Source: Macrothele yani
Lineage: Eukaryota; Arthropoda; Arachnida; Araneae; Macrothelidae
Reading direction: 5' to 3'
NCBI GenBank assembly: GCA_039090855.1
Contig: CM077034.1
Location: forward strand, 10,494,984-10,558,983
Length of the DNA stretch: 64,000 nucleotides
Position 1 is the stretch's first letter. Each line of letters begins with the position of its first letter. The notes beneath the pieces are model-generated. The model was given only the letters and a program-made list of their open reading frames with translations, did not search any database and was not told the origin of the DNA. Positions 9,320 through 20,400 of the stretch are shown here, piece by piece. The position numbers and the translations under genes are program-made.

Positions 9320-10850
9320 GAAATTTTAGCATGTGCTAGGGGACAACTGGGGACGAATCCTATTGAAAAATGGACGAAATGGGGTCAAAGGTCAGGACAC
9401 AGGAGCGGGATCCTTTCCATCGCCCTTATGCGTCATAACTTACGTACAAATGCTTCTATTGCGACAAAACTTTAATATGTTGTTCCGGAGGTATACTGAA
9501 CCAATTCTTTGTAATATCATTGAAATGGGGTCAGAGGTCAGGACACAGGAGCGAGATTTATTCCACAGCCATTATCCTCATAACTTGACTAAAAATGCTT
9601 CTATTGCGACGAAACTTTAGTATGTTGTTCCGGATGAACCAATTCTGTTTAATATAATCGAAATGGGGTCAAAGGCCAGGACACATGAGCGGGATTTATT
9701 CCACATGCTCATAACTTGACTAAAAATGCTTCTATTGCGACAAAACTTTAGTATGTTGTTCCGGAGATATACTGAACCAATCCTGTTGATTAGCATCGAA
9801 ATGGGGTCAAAGGTCAGGGCACAGGATTGAGATTTATTTCACAGCCATTATCCTCATAATTTGACTAAAAATGCTTCTATTGCGACAAAACTTCAGTATG
9901 TTGTTCCGGAGATATACTGAACCAATTCTGTTGATTAGCATCGAAATGGGGTCAAAGGTCAGGGCACAGGATTGAGATTTATTCCACAGCCATTATCCTC
10001 ATAACTTGACTAAAAATGCTTCTATTGCGACGAAACTTTAGTATGTTGTTCCGGATAAACCAATTCTGTTTAATATAATCGAAATGGGGTCAAAGGCCAG
10101 GACACATGAGCGGGATTTATTCCACATGCTCATAACTTGACTAAAAATGCTTCTATTGCGACGAAACTTTAGTATGTTGTTCCGGATGAACCAATTCTGT
10201 TTAATATAATCGAAATGGGGTCAAAGGCCAGGACACATGAGCGGGATTTATTCCACATGCTCATAACTTGACTAAAAATGCTTCTATTGCGACAAAACTT
10301 TAGTATGTTGTTCCGGAGATATACTGAACCAATCCTGTTGATTAGCATCGAAATGGGGTCAAAGGTCAGGGCACAGGATTGAGATTTATTTCACAGCCAT
10401 TATCCTCATAATTTGACTAAAAATGCTTCTATTGCGACAAAACTTCAGTATGTTGTTCCGGAGATATACTGAACCAATTCTGTTGATTAGCATCGAAATG
10501 GGGTCAAAGGTCAGGGCACAGGATTGAGATTTATTTCACAGCCATTATCCTTATAACTTGACTAAAAATGCTTCTATTGCGACAAAACCTTAGTATGGTG
10601 TTCCGGAGGTATACTGAACCAATTCTTTTTGAATATCATCGAAATGGGGTCAAAGGTCAGGGCACAGGAGCGGGATCCTTTCCATCGCTCTTATGTGTCA
10701 TAACTTACGTACAAATGCTTCGATTGGGACAAAACTTTAGTATGTTGTTCCGAGGTATACTGAACCAATTCCGTTGAATATCGTCGAAATGGGATCAGAG
10801 GTCAGGTCACAGGAGCGAGATTTATTCCACAGGCATTATCTTCATAACTT
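9320..10850. repeat. S1 satellite, ~145-bp unit, about 11 copies
   Basis: Units contain ATGCTTCTATTGCGACAAAA, TGTTGTTCCGGAGGTATACT, GAAATGGGGTCAAAGGTCAG and GAGATTTATTCCACAGCCAT, with a shorter variant missing AGCCATTATCC-type sequence. Units are noticeably diverged, and the first two are the most divergent. I see no similarity to a transposase in any frame. The same satellite fills 38880-49170. Confidence 0.93.
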
Positions 10851-10908
10851 GAGTAATGATTTCTGGTATGCTGGAAAGCGCATCATAATCAATGCGTTGC
10901 ATGATTTT

Positions 10909-11126
10909 TTTTTTATTGGAGGTTTTACGACCACCGTGAGCAACTCAATGGGCTATAAGCAGTCGCCCGTCCCTAATTTAGTGTCACTGGTTCCAGGGAA
11001 GGGAGAGAACCAGCGCCGTAAGACAAACACAACAACCATGCCTCACCGGGATTCGAACCCGGACCCCTTTTGGACGAATGATCAGAGGCTATCGCTTAGA
11101 CCACTGCGCCACCGGGGCGGCCATTT
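10909..11126 (-). mobile_element. tRNA-derived SINE inside S1-bearing element
   Basis: On the minus strand the head reads CCCCGGTGGCGCAGTGG (A box at 11101-11111) and then GGGTTCGAATCCC (B box, 11048-11060), with correct spacing for an internal pol III promoter. The body ends in CCTCCAATAAAAAAAA, an A-rich SINE tail. Direct repeats CATGATTTT at 10900-10908 and 11127-11135 form the target duplication. It is non-coding and would depend on LINE enzymes in trans. Confidence 0.88.
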
Positions 11127-11144
11127 CATGATTTTCTAACGTGC

Positions 11145-11452
11145 TAAGTAGATTTTTTTTTAACAGTGTGCTTTGTTTCGTTTGATCTGAAGCACGTGTA
11201 ATGTCAAGGCTTCGGGAATTGATGTTTTCCCTTTTCATCTCTCGCGCACCTCACACGATTGTTTACATATTTGAATTATTGCATGTCCTAAACACAATTT
11301 CCCATTTGCATGCCAATACGACGACTCGTCCTGGTTTGTGCAGTTTCAGTGTACATGGAGTTTCTAAATGAAAAGCTTTGGATCTAAATTGATTAAATGT
11401 ATGTTTAATTACTCAGAAAATATCTCACGCACATTTTCTCATTTTATTTCAG
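11145..11452. other. Intronic sequence upstream of exon a
   Basis: The first ~25 bp (AAGTAGATTT...TTAACAG) is the continuation of repeat X1 beyond the S1-bearing insertion. The remainder is unique AT-rich sequence ending in a pyrimidine-rich stretch and the acceptor AG at 11451-11452. I see no gene in it. Confidence 0.6.
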
Positions 11453-11580
11453 GACCGACGATGATATCCAAGGACCTTTCATATTCTTCAAAAACGGAAG
11501 ATACGCCTTTCTCTGCTACACGGTGCACTCCAGAGTGAACAGTTCTTTGGAGCCAGCGATCCTCACATTTCATCCAATAG
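11453..11580 (+). CDS. DEG/ENaC sodium channel, exon a (internal)
   Basis: The acceptor CATTTTATTTCAG precedes 11453, and a GT (GTGGGA, a weak donor) follows 11580. With the first base completing a split codon, the exon reads TDDDIQGPFIFFKNGRYAFL, then CYTVHSRVNSSLEPAILTFHPI, and ends one base into the next codon. A glycine-rich or basic segment followed by C-(Y/F)-T is the position of the conserved G-x-C-x-T(F) element in the extracellular part of DEG/ENaC channels. The phase fits exon b exactly. The other two frames have stops. The family assignment comes mainly from exons b-d; this exon is assigned by phase, order and the Cys motif. Confidence 0.75.
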
Positions 11581-11801
11581 GTGGGAAGATCCGGTAACAC
11601 TGTACCTTTAAAAAAAAGTATTCCTTCGATACGGTGTGCTTTTTACAGTATTTCAGTAATGTACACGGAATAATATGACGTCCCCTGGAATCACAATGTA
11701 CCCGACCAGGCGCGTCACAGAGCACACTGGACAAGGACGATCACACGGAGATATAAGCGGCCGGCCACGACAGATAAGCCATAGTGCGTAACATTAGCAC
11801 A

Positions 11802-12058
11802 ATGGGAAGAGCTGGGGATTTGACAGACGTACAGAAAGGAATGATCATCGGTTAGCGATCCAAGGGAGGAAGCATCTTAAAAACAGAACACTTTGTGGGT
11901 TGTTCGCGAGGGGGTGCAGTAAGGGTGTGTACCAAGAAAGGACCGCTGGCACACAGTGTGCCTCATGACGTCATAACTGTAAAGCCCCAAAGGCCATCGA
12001 CCCCAGAAGAGAACGTTGCCTTCGTCGAATGGAAAAGGCCAATCGACCACGCAATTCA
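11802..12058 (+). pseudogene. TcH Tc1-like transposase, N-terminal part
   Basis: From the ATG at 11802 the frame reads MGRAGDLTDVQKGMIIG, a stop (TAG where other families have a Tyr- or Ala-like residue), then SKGGSILKTEHFVGCSRGGA. This matches the first helix-turn-helix of Tc1 transposases: D-x-x-G-x-IIG, a GGSI turn, then CSR. Beyond ~12000 come the linker (KPQRPSTPEEN, with AKP/R variants in other frames) and the start of the second DNA-binding helix, QMNAGGT, which is the first unit of the 87-bp array. The element's 5' terminal repeat is not identified. Confidence 0.75.
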
Positions 12059-15000
12059 CCACGCAAATGAACGCTGGGGGCACCCAGAAGCGTGTTCCTC
12101 ATAAAAGTAGAGCGAATCCTGTTACACACGGGTCTCAGGAATTGACCACGCAAATGAACGCTGGGGGCACCCAGAAACGTGTTCCCCATAAAAGTAGAGC
12201 GAATCCTGTTACACACGGGTCTCAGGAATTGACCACGCAAATGAACGCTGGGGGCACCCAGAAGCGTGTTCCCCATAAAAGTAGAGCGAATCCTGTTACA
12301 CACGGGTCTCAGGAATTGACCACGCAAATGAACGCTGGGGGCACCCAGAAGCGTGTTCCCCATAATAGTAGAGCGAATCCTGTTACACACGGGTCTCAGG
12401 AATTGACCACGCAAATGAACGCTGGGGGCACCCAGAAGCTTGTTCATCATAAAAGTAGAGCGAATCCTGTTACACACGGGTCTCAGGAATTGACCACGCA
12501 AATGAACGCTGGGGGCACCCAGAAGCGTGTTCCCCATAATAGTAGAGCGAATCCTGTTACACACGGGTCTCAGGAATTGACCACGCAAATGAACGCTGGG
12601 GGTCACCCAGAAGCGTGTTCCCCATAATAGTAGAGCGAATCCTGTTACACACGGGTCTCAGGAATTGACCACGCAAATGAACGCTGGGGGCACCCAGAAG
12701 CGTGTTCCCCATAATAGTAGAGCGAATCCTGTTACACACGGGTCTCAGGAATTGACCACGCAAATGAACGCTGGGGGCACCCAGAAGCGTGTTCCCCATA
12801 ATAGTAGAGCGAATCCTGTTACACACGGGTCTCAGGAATTGACCACGCAAATGAACGCTGGGGGTCACCCAGAAGCGTGTTCCCCATAATAGTAGAGCGA
12901 ATCCTGTTACACACGGGTCTCAGGAATTGACCACGCAAATGAACGCTGGGGGCACCCAGAAGCGTGTTCCCCATAATAGTAGAGCGAATCCTGTTACACA
13001 CGGGTCTCAGGAATTGACCACGCAAATGAACGCTGGGGGCACCCAGAAGCGTGTTCCCCATAATAGTAGAGCGAATCCTGTTACACACGGGTCTCAGGAA
13101 TTGACCACGCAAATGAACGCTGGGGGCACCCAGAAGCGTGTTCCCCATAATAGTAGAGCGAATCCTGTTACACACGGGTCTCAGGAATTGACCACGCAAA
13201 TGAACGCTGGGGGCACCCAGAAGCGTGTTCCCCATAATAGTAGAGCGAATCCTGTTACACACGGGTCTCAGGAATTGACCACGCAAATGAACGCTGGGGG
13301 CACCCAGAAGCGTGTTCCCCATAATAGTAGAGTGAACCCTGTTACACACGGGTCTCAGGAATTGACCACGCAAATGAACGCTGGGGGCACCCAGAAGCGT
13401 GTTCCCCATAATAGTAGAGTGAACCCTGTTACACATGGGTCTCAGGAATTGACCACGCAAATGAACGCTGGGGGCACCCAGAAGCGTGTTCCCCATAATA
13501 GTAGAGCGAATCCTGTTACACACGGGTCTCAGGAATTGACCACGCAAATGAACGCTGGGGGCACCCAGAAGCGTGTTCCCCATAATAGTAGAGTGAACCC
13601 TGTTACACATGGGTCTCAGGAATTGACCACGCAAATGAACGCTGGGGGCACCCAGAAGCGTGTTCCCCATAATAGTAGAGCGAATCCTGTTACACATGGG
13701 TCTCAGGAATTGACCACGCAAATGAACGCTGGGGGCACCCAGAAGCGTGTTCCCCATAATAGTAGAGCGAATCCTGTTACACACGGGTCTCAGGAATTGA
13801 CCACGCAAATGAACGCTGGGGGCACCCAGAAGCGTGTTCCCCATAATAGTAGAGTGAACCCTGTTACACATGGGTCTCAGGAATTGACCACGCAAATGAA
13901 CGCTGGGGGCACCCAGAAGCGTGTTCCCCATAATAGTAGAGCGAATCCTGTTACACATGGGTCTCAGGAATTGACCACGCAAATGAACGCTGGGGGCACC
14001 CAGAAGCGTGTTCCCCATAATAGTAGAGTGAACCCTGTTACACACGGGTCTCAGGAATTGACCACGCAAATGAACGCTGGGGGCACCCAGAAGCGTGTTC
14101 CCCATAATAGTAGAGTGAACCCTGTTACACACGGGTCTCAGGAATTGACCACGCAAATGAACGCTGGGGGCACCCAGGAGCGTGTTCCCCATAATAGTAG
14201 AGCGAATCCTGTTACACACGGGTCTCAGGAATTGACCACGCAAATGAACGCTGGGGGCACCCAGGAGCGTGTTCCCCATAATAGTAGAGTGAACCCTGTT
14301 ACACACGGGTCTCAGGAATTGACCACGCAAATGAACGCTGGGGGCACCCAGGAGCGTGTTCCCCATAATAGTAGAGCGAATCCTGTTACACATGGGTCTC
14401 AGGAATTGACCACGCAAATGAACGCTGGGGGCACCCAGGAGCGTGTTCCCCATAATAGTAGAGCGAATCCTGTTACACACGGGTCTCAGGAATTGACCAC
14501 GCAAATGAACGCTGGGGGCACCCAGGAGCGTGTTCCCCATAATAGTAGAGTGAATCCTGTTACACACGGGTCTCAGGAATTGACCACGCAAATGAAAGCT
14601 GGGGGCACCAGGAGCGCATGTTCCCCATAATAGTAGAGTGAACCCTGTTACACATGGGTGTCAGGAATTGACCACGCAAATGAACGCTGGGGGCACCCAG
14701 GAGCGTGTTCCCCATAATAGTAGAGTAAACCCTGTTACACATGGGTCTCAGGAATTGACCACGCAAATGAACGCTGGGGGCACCCAGAAGCGTGTTCCCC
14801 ATAATAGTAGAGCGAATCCTGTTACACACGGGTCTCAGGAATTGACCACGTAAATGAACGCTGGGGGCACCCAGGAGCGTGTTCCCCATAACAGTAGAGT
14901 GAACCCTGTTACACATGGGTCTCAGGAATTGACCACGCAAATGAACGCTGGGGGCACCCAGAAGCGTGTTCCCCATAATAGTAGAGCGAATCCTGTTACA

Positions 15001-16842
15001 CATGGGTCTCAGGAACTGACCACGCAAATGAAAGCGCGGGGCACCCAGGCGCGTGTTCCCCATATTAGTAGAGTGAACCCTGTTACACATGGGTGTCAGG
15101 AATTGACCACGCAAATGATCGCTGGGGGCACCCAGGAGCGTGTTCCCCATAATAGTAGAGCGAATCCTGTTACACACGGGTCTCAGGAATTGACCACGCA
15201 AACGAGCGCTGGGGGCACCCAGGAGCGTGTTCCCCATAATAATAGAGTGAACCCTGTTACACGTGGGTCTCAGGAATTGACCACGCAAATGAACGTTGGG
15301 GGCACCCAGGAGCGTGTTCCCCATAATAGTAGAGCGAATCCTGTTGCACACGGGTCTCAGGAATTGATCACGCAAATGAACGCTAGGGGCACCCAGGAGC
15401 GTGTTCCCCCTAATAGTAGAGAGAATCCTGTTACACACGGGTCTCAGGAATAGACTACGCAAACGAACGCTGGGGTCACCCAGGAGAGTGTTCCCCATAA
15501 TAGTAGAGTGAACCTTGTTACACATGGGTCGCAGGAATTGACCACGCAAGTGAACGCTGGGGGCACCCAGAAGCGTGTTCCACATAATAGTAGAGTGAAC
15601 ACTGTTACACATGGGTCGCAGGAATTGACCACGCAAATTGACGCTGTTGGCACGCAGGAGCGTGTTCCCCATAATAGTAGAGCGAATCCTGTTACACATG
15701 GGTCTCAGGAATTGACCACGCAAATGAACGCTGGGGGCACCCAGGAGCGTGTTCCTCATAACAGTAGAGCGAACCCTGTTACACACGGGTCTCAGGAATC
15801 GACCACGCAAATGAACGCTGGGGGCACCCAGGAGCGTGTTCCCCATAATAGTAGAGTGAACCCTGTTACACATGGGTCTCAGGAATTGACCACGCAAATG
15901 AACGCTGGGGGCACCCAGGAGCGTGTTCCCCATAATAGTAGAGCGAATCCTGTTGCACACGGGTCTCAGGAATTGATCACGCAAATGAACGCTGGGGGCA
16001 CCCAGGAGCGTGTTCCCCATAATAGTAGAGAGAATCCTGTTACACACGGGTCTCAGGAATAGACTACGAAAACGAACGCTGGGGTCACCCAGGAGAGTGT
16101 TCCCCATAATAGTAGAGTGAACCCTGTTACACATGGGTCGCAGGAATTGACCACGCAAGTGAACGCTGGGGGCACCCAGAAGCGTGTTCCACATAATAGT
16201 AGAGTGAACACTGTTACACATGGGTCGCAGGAATTGACCACGCAAATTGACGCTGTTGGCACGCAGGAGCGTGTTCCCCATAATAGTAGAGCGAATCCTG
16301 TTACACATGGGTCTCAGGAATTGACCACGCAAATGAACGCTGGGGGCACCCAGAAGCGTGTTCCCCATAATAGTAGAGTGAACCCTGTTACACATGGGTG
16401 TCAGGAATTGACCACGCAAATGAACGCTGGGGGCACCCAGGAGCGTGTTCCCCCTAATAGTAGAGAGAATCCTGTTACACGTGGGTCTCAGGAATTGACC
16501 ACGCAAATGAAAGCTGGGGGCACCCAGGCGCATGTTCCCCATAATAGTAGAGTGAACCCTGTTACACATGGGTGTCAGGAATTGACCACGCAAATGAACG
16601 CTGGGGGCACCCAGGAGCGTGTTCCCCATAATAGTAGAGTAAACCCTGTTACACATGGGTCTCAGGAATTGACCACGCAAATGAACGCTGGGGGCACCCA
16701 GGAGCGTGTTCCCCCTAATAGTAGAGAGAATCCTGTTACACACGGGTCTCAGGAATAGACTACGAAAACGAACGCTGGGGGAACGCAGGAGCGTGTTCCC
16801 CATAATAGTAGAGCGAACCCTGTTACACATGGGTCTCAGGAA
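12059..16842. repeat. S2 array: ~55 copies of an 87-bp unit made from transposase coding sequence
   Basis: Head-to-tail 87-bp units contain ACGCAAATGAACGCTGGGGG, CACCCAGAAGCGTGTTCCCC and GTTACACACGGGTCTCAGGA; 4784 bp divided by 87 gives 55. Two frames of the unit read QMNAGGT and VFPIIVERTLLHMGLRN, adjacent pieces of the second DNA-binding region of a Tc1 transposase. An extra C (CACCCAG against CACCAGG) separates the two frames in nearly every unit. The left half is almost homogeneous (GCGAATCCT/GTGAACCCT variants) and the right part, after ~14600, is more diverged. Because 87 is a multiple of 3, long open frames occur on both strands; I do not regard them as genes. Confidence 0.95.
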
Positions 16843-17486
16843 TCGACGCTGCGTCAAGGCTCCCATGTTAACCCAGGTCACTCGGCAGCGACGGCTGCCG
16901 TTTGCAAAGGACTACCATCATTAGACTGTGGAAGAGTGGGAAAAGGTGGCCTCGTCCGACGAATCGAAGTTTCTTCTCCACAAAAGTGAAGGGAGGTGAC
17001 GGATACGGCGTCAAACACACAAGGACCAACTCCCGGATACGCTTGTCGGTCAGGTACTGGCTGGCGGTAGCAGTGTGCATGTCTGGGCAATGTTCTCCTG
17101 GGGTGACTGGGGACCGCTGGTACCACTGGATGGTTCCCTGAGCGCCTATAGCTACTTGTCTACCCTCGTGAACCGCATGCATCCCTTAATATTGGACGTT
17201 TACCCTGGTGGCGAAGGTTTCGCCCTTCCACGCGGCTAGTTCCAGGAACACGACAGCGATGTCTTTTGCCGGCGACATCGCCCAACCTCAATCTCACTGA
17301 GCACTTGAGGAGCAATTTTAATCGATAGGTTCGACGTTCCTACCTACAGCCACGTCATCTCATAGACCTTCGTGCTCTGCTGAAGTCCGAATAGGCACGT
17401 GTGCTTCGGTAAACCTTCCAGGGCCTCAGTGCGTCCATGCCACGCCGTCTCGCCGCTGTCATTAATCCCCGACCTCAATTCCACAG
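16843..17486 (+). pseudogene. TcH Tc1-like transposase, C-terminal part
   Basis: The frame leaving the last 87-bp unit reads HMGLRNRRCVKAPMLTQV, then RQRRLPFAKDYHH, a stop, TVEEWEKVASSDESKFLLHK. This is the classical R-x-P-(x)n-L-x-H-x-x-x-R-L-x-F/W-A-x-x-x-x-x-W region followed by the first catalytic Asp (SDES). Downstream decay continues: a degraded second motif (FQEHDSDVF) and a C-terminal tail MPRRLAAVINPR near 17470. It shows that the S2 array sits inside a transposase gene. Confidence 0.82.
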
Positions 17487-20400
17487 TATGACAATTCAAG
17501 CCAAAAATCAACAGTTGCCATGGCTTCCACCAATGAATGCCAGTTTGAACTGCTACCACGTGCTCCCTACGCACCCGAACTCGCCCTCACAGACACTAAG
17601 AAACGTTCTACATCATTTGAAAGATAAGTGCTGAGGAAAGCTGCCCAAAGGGGTGTTATTTCTTCATATGACACTCCAAACCAAAAATCAACAGTTGACA
17701 TGGCTGCCACCCATGAATGCCGGTTTGAACTGCTACCACGTGCTCTCTACTCACCCGAACTCGCCCTCACAGTCACTAAGAAACGTTCTACATCATTTGA
17801 AAGATAAGTGCTGAGGAAAGCTGACCAAAGGGGTGTTATTTCTTCAGTAGGGCACTCCAAGCCAAAAATCATTAGTTGCCATGGCTTCCACCAATGAATG
17901 CCGGTTTGAACTGCTACCACGTGCTCCCTACGCACCCGAACTCGCCCTCACAGACACTAAGAAACGTTCTACATCATTTGAAAGATAAGTGCTGAGGAAA
18001 GCTGCCCAAAGGGGTGTTATTTCTTCATATGACACTCCAAACCAAAAATCAACAGTTGACATGGCTGCCACCCATGAATGCCGGTTTGAACTGATACCAC
18101 GTGCTCTCTACTCACCCGAACTCGCCCTCACAGTCACTAAGAAACTTTCTACATCATTTGAAGGATAGGTGCCGAGGAAAGCTGACCAAAGGGGTGTTAT
18201 TTCTTCAGCATGATACTCCAAGCCAAAAATCATTAGTTGCTATGGCTGCCACCCATGAATACGGGTTTGAACTGCTACCACGTGCTCTCTACTCACCCGA
18301 ACTCGCCCTCACAGTCACTAAGAAACTTTCTACATCATTTGAAGGATAGGTGCCGAGAAAAGCTGACCAAAGGGGTGTTATTTCTTCAGTATGACACTCC
18401 AAACCAAAAATCAACAGTTGACATGGCTGCCACCCATGAATGCGGGTTTGAACTGCTACCACGTGCTCTCTACTCACCCGAACTCGCCCTCACAGTCACT
18501 AAGAAACGTTCTACATCATTTGAAGGATAAGTGCTGAGAAAAGCTGACCAAAGGGGTGTTATTTCTTCAGTATGACACTCCAAACCAAAAATCAACAGTT
18601 GACATGGCTGCCACCCATGAATGCGGGTTTGAACTGCTACCACGTGCTCTCTACTCACCCGAACTCGCCCTCACAGTCACTAAGAAACTTTCTACATCAT
18701 TTGAAGGATAGGTGCCGAGAAAAGCTGACCAAAGGGGTGTTATTTCTTCAGTATGACACTCCAAACCAAAAATCAACAGTTGACATGGCTGCCACCCATG
18801 AATGCGGGTTTGAACTGATACCACGTGCTCTCTACTAACCCGAACTCGCCCTCACAGTCACTAAGAAACGTTCTACATCATTTGAAGGATAAGTGCTGAG
18901 GAAAGCTGACCAAAGGGGTGTTATTTCTTCAGTATGGCACTTTAAGCCAAAAATCATTAGTTGACTATGGCTGCCACCCATGAATGCCGGTTTGAACTGA
19001 TACCACGTGCTCTCTACTCTCCCGAACTCGCCCTCACAGTCACTAAGAAACTTTCTACATCATTTGAAGGATAGGTGCCGAGAAAAGCTGACCAAAGGGG
19101 TGTTATTTCTTCAGTATGACACTCCAAGCCAAAAATCAACAGTTGCCATGGCTGCCACCCATGAATGCGGGTTTGAACTGCTACCACGTGCTCTCTACTC
19201 ACCTGAACTCGCCCTATCAGACACTAAGAAACGTTCTACATCATTTTAAGGATAAGTGCTGAGAAAAGCTAACCAAAGGGGGTTATTTCTTCAGTATGAC
19301 ACTCCAAGCCAAAAATCAACAGTTGCCATGGCTGCCACCCATGAATGCGGGTTTGAACTGCTACCACGTGCTCTCTACTCACCTGAACTCGCCCTATCAG
19401 ACACTAAGAAACGTTCTACATCATTTTAAGGATAAGTGCTGAGAAAAGCTAACCAAAGGGGGGTTATTTCTTCAGTATGACACTCCAAGCCAAAAAATCA
19501 ACAGTTGCCATGGCTGCCACCCATGAATGCGGGTTTGAACTGCTACCACGTGCTCTCTACTCACCTGAACTCGCCCTATCAGACACTAAGAAACGTTCTA
19601 CATCATTTTAAGGATAAGTGCTGAGAAAAGCTAACCAAAGGGGGTTATTTCTTCAGTATGACACTCCAAGCCAAAAATCAACAGTTGCCATGGCTGCCAC
19701 CCATGAATGCGGGTTTGAACTGCTACCACGTGCTCTCTACTCACCTGAACTCGCCCTATCAGACACTAAGAAACGTTCTACATCATTTTAAGGATAAGTG
19801 CTGAGAAAAGCTAACCAAAGGGGGGTTATTTCTTCAGTATGACACTCCAAGCCAAAAATCAACAGTTGCCATGGCTGCCACCCATGAATGCGGGTTTGAA
19901 CTGCTACCACGTGCTCTCTACTCACCCGAACTCGCCCTAACAGTCACTAAGAAACGTTCTACATCATTTGAAGAATAAGGGCGGAGGAAAGCTGACCAAA
20001 GGGGTGTTGTTTCATCAGTATGACACACCAAGCCAAAAATCCATGAATGCGGGTTTGAACTGCTACCACGTGCTCCCTACGCACCCGAACTCGCCCTCAC
20101 AGACACTAAGAAACGTTCTACATCATTTGAAGGATAAGTGCTGAGGAAAGCTGACCAAAGGGGTGTTATTTCTTCAGTAAGACACTCCAAGCCAAAAATC
20201 AACAGTTGCCATGGCTGCCACCCATGAATGCGGGTTTGAACTGCTACCACGTGCTCTCTACTCACCTGAACTCGCCCTATCAGACACTAAGAAACGTTCT
20301 ACATCATTTGAAGAATAAGGGCGGAGGAAAGCTGACCAAAGGGGTGTTGTTTCATCAGTATGACACACCAAGCCAAAAATCCATGAATGCGGGTTTGAAC

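Larger units (their letters stand above)
9229..11144. mobile_element. S1-bearing dispersed element, copy 1
   Basis: The left end (CCAACCGTAGGTTGAAGAAA) and right end (CATAATCAATGC...GCATGATTTT) are both shared with 38786-49224, with S1 satellite between them in each case. Repeats X2 and X3 run directly from their TCTCATTTTT-type sequence into AAGTAGATTT, so they show the unoccupied site for this insertion. No protein is encoded. A tRNA-derived SINE has inserted near its right end. The exact termini and transposition class are unknown. Confidence 0.7.

Noticed and set aside
10940..11121. A tRNA gene on the minus strand
   Set aside because: A and B boxes are present, but the sequence continues into a SINE body with an A-rich tail and target duplications. 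I cannot form a full acceptor stem.
9229..11144. Calling the S1-bearing element a Helitron or Helentron
   Set aside because: Internal tandem repeats and a nearby CTAA fit loosely, but I could not define matching termini, a hairpin and an insertion rule in both copies, so the class is left open.
12059..16842. CRISPR-like array because of regular direct repeats
   Set aside because: There are no unique spacers; units are directly adjacent, the setting is a eukaryotic intron, and the unit is transposase sequence.
12819..16881. Long open frames on both strands over the 87-bp array (up to 773, 590 and 567 codons)
   Set aside because: The unit length is a multiple of three and lacks stops in several frames, so any tandem array would give them. 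Composition is identical unit to unit on both strands, and the parent frame is a transposase segment disrupted by an extra base.
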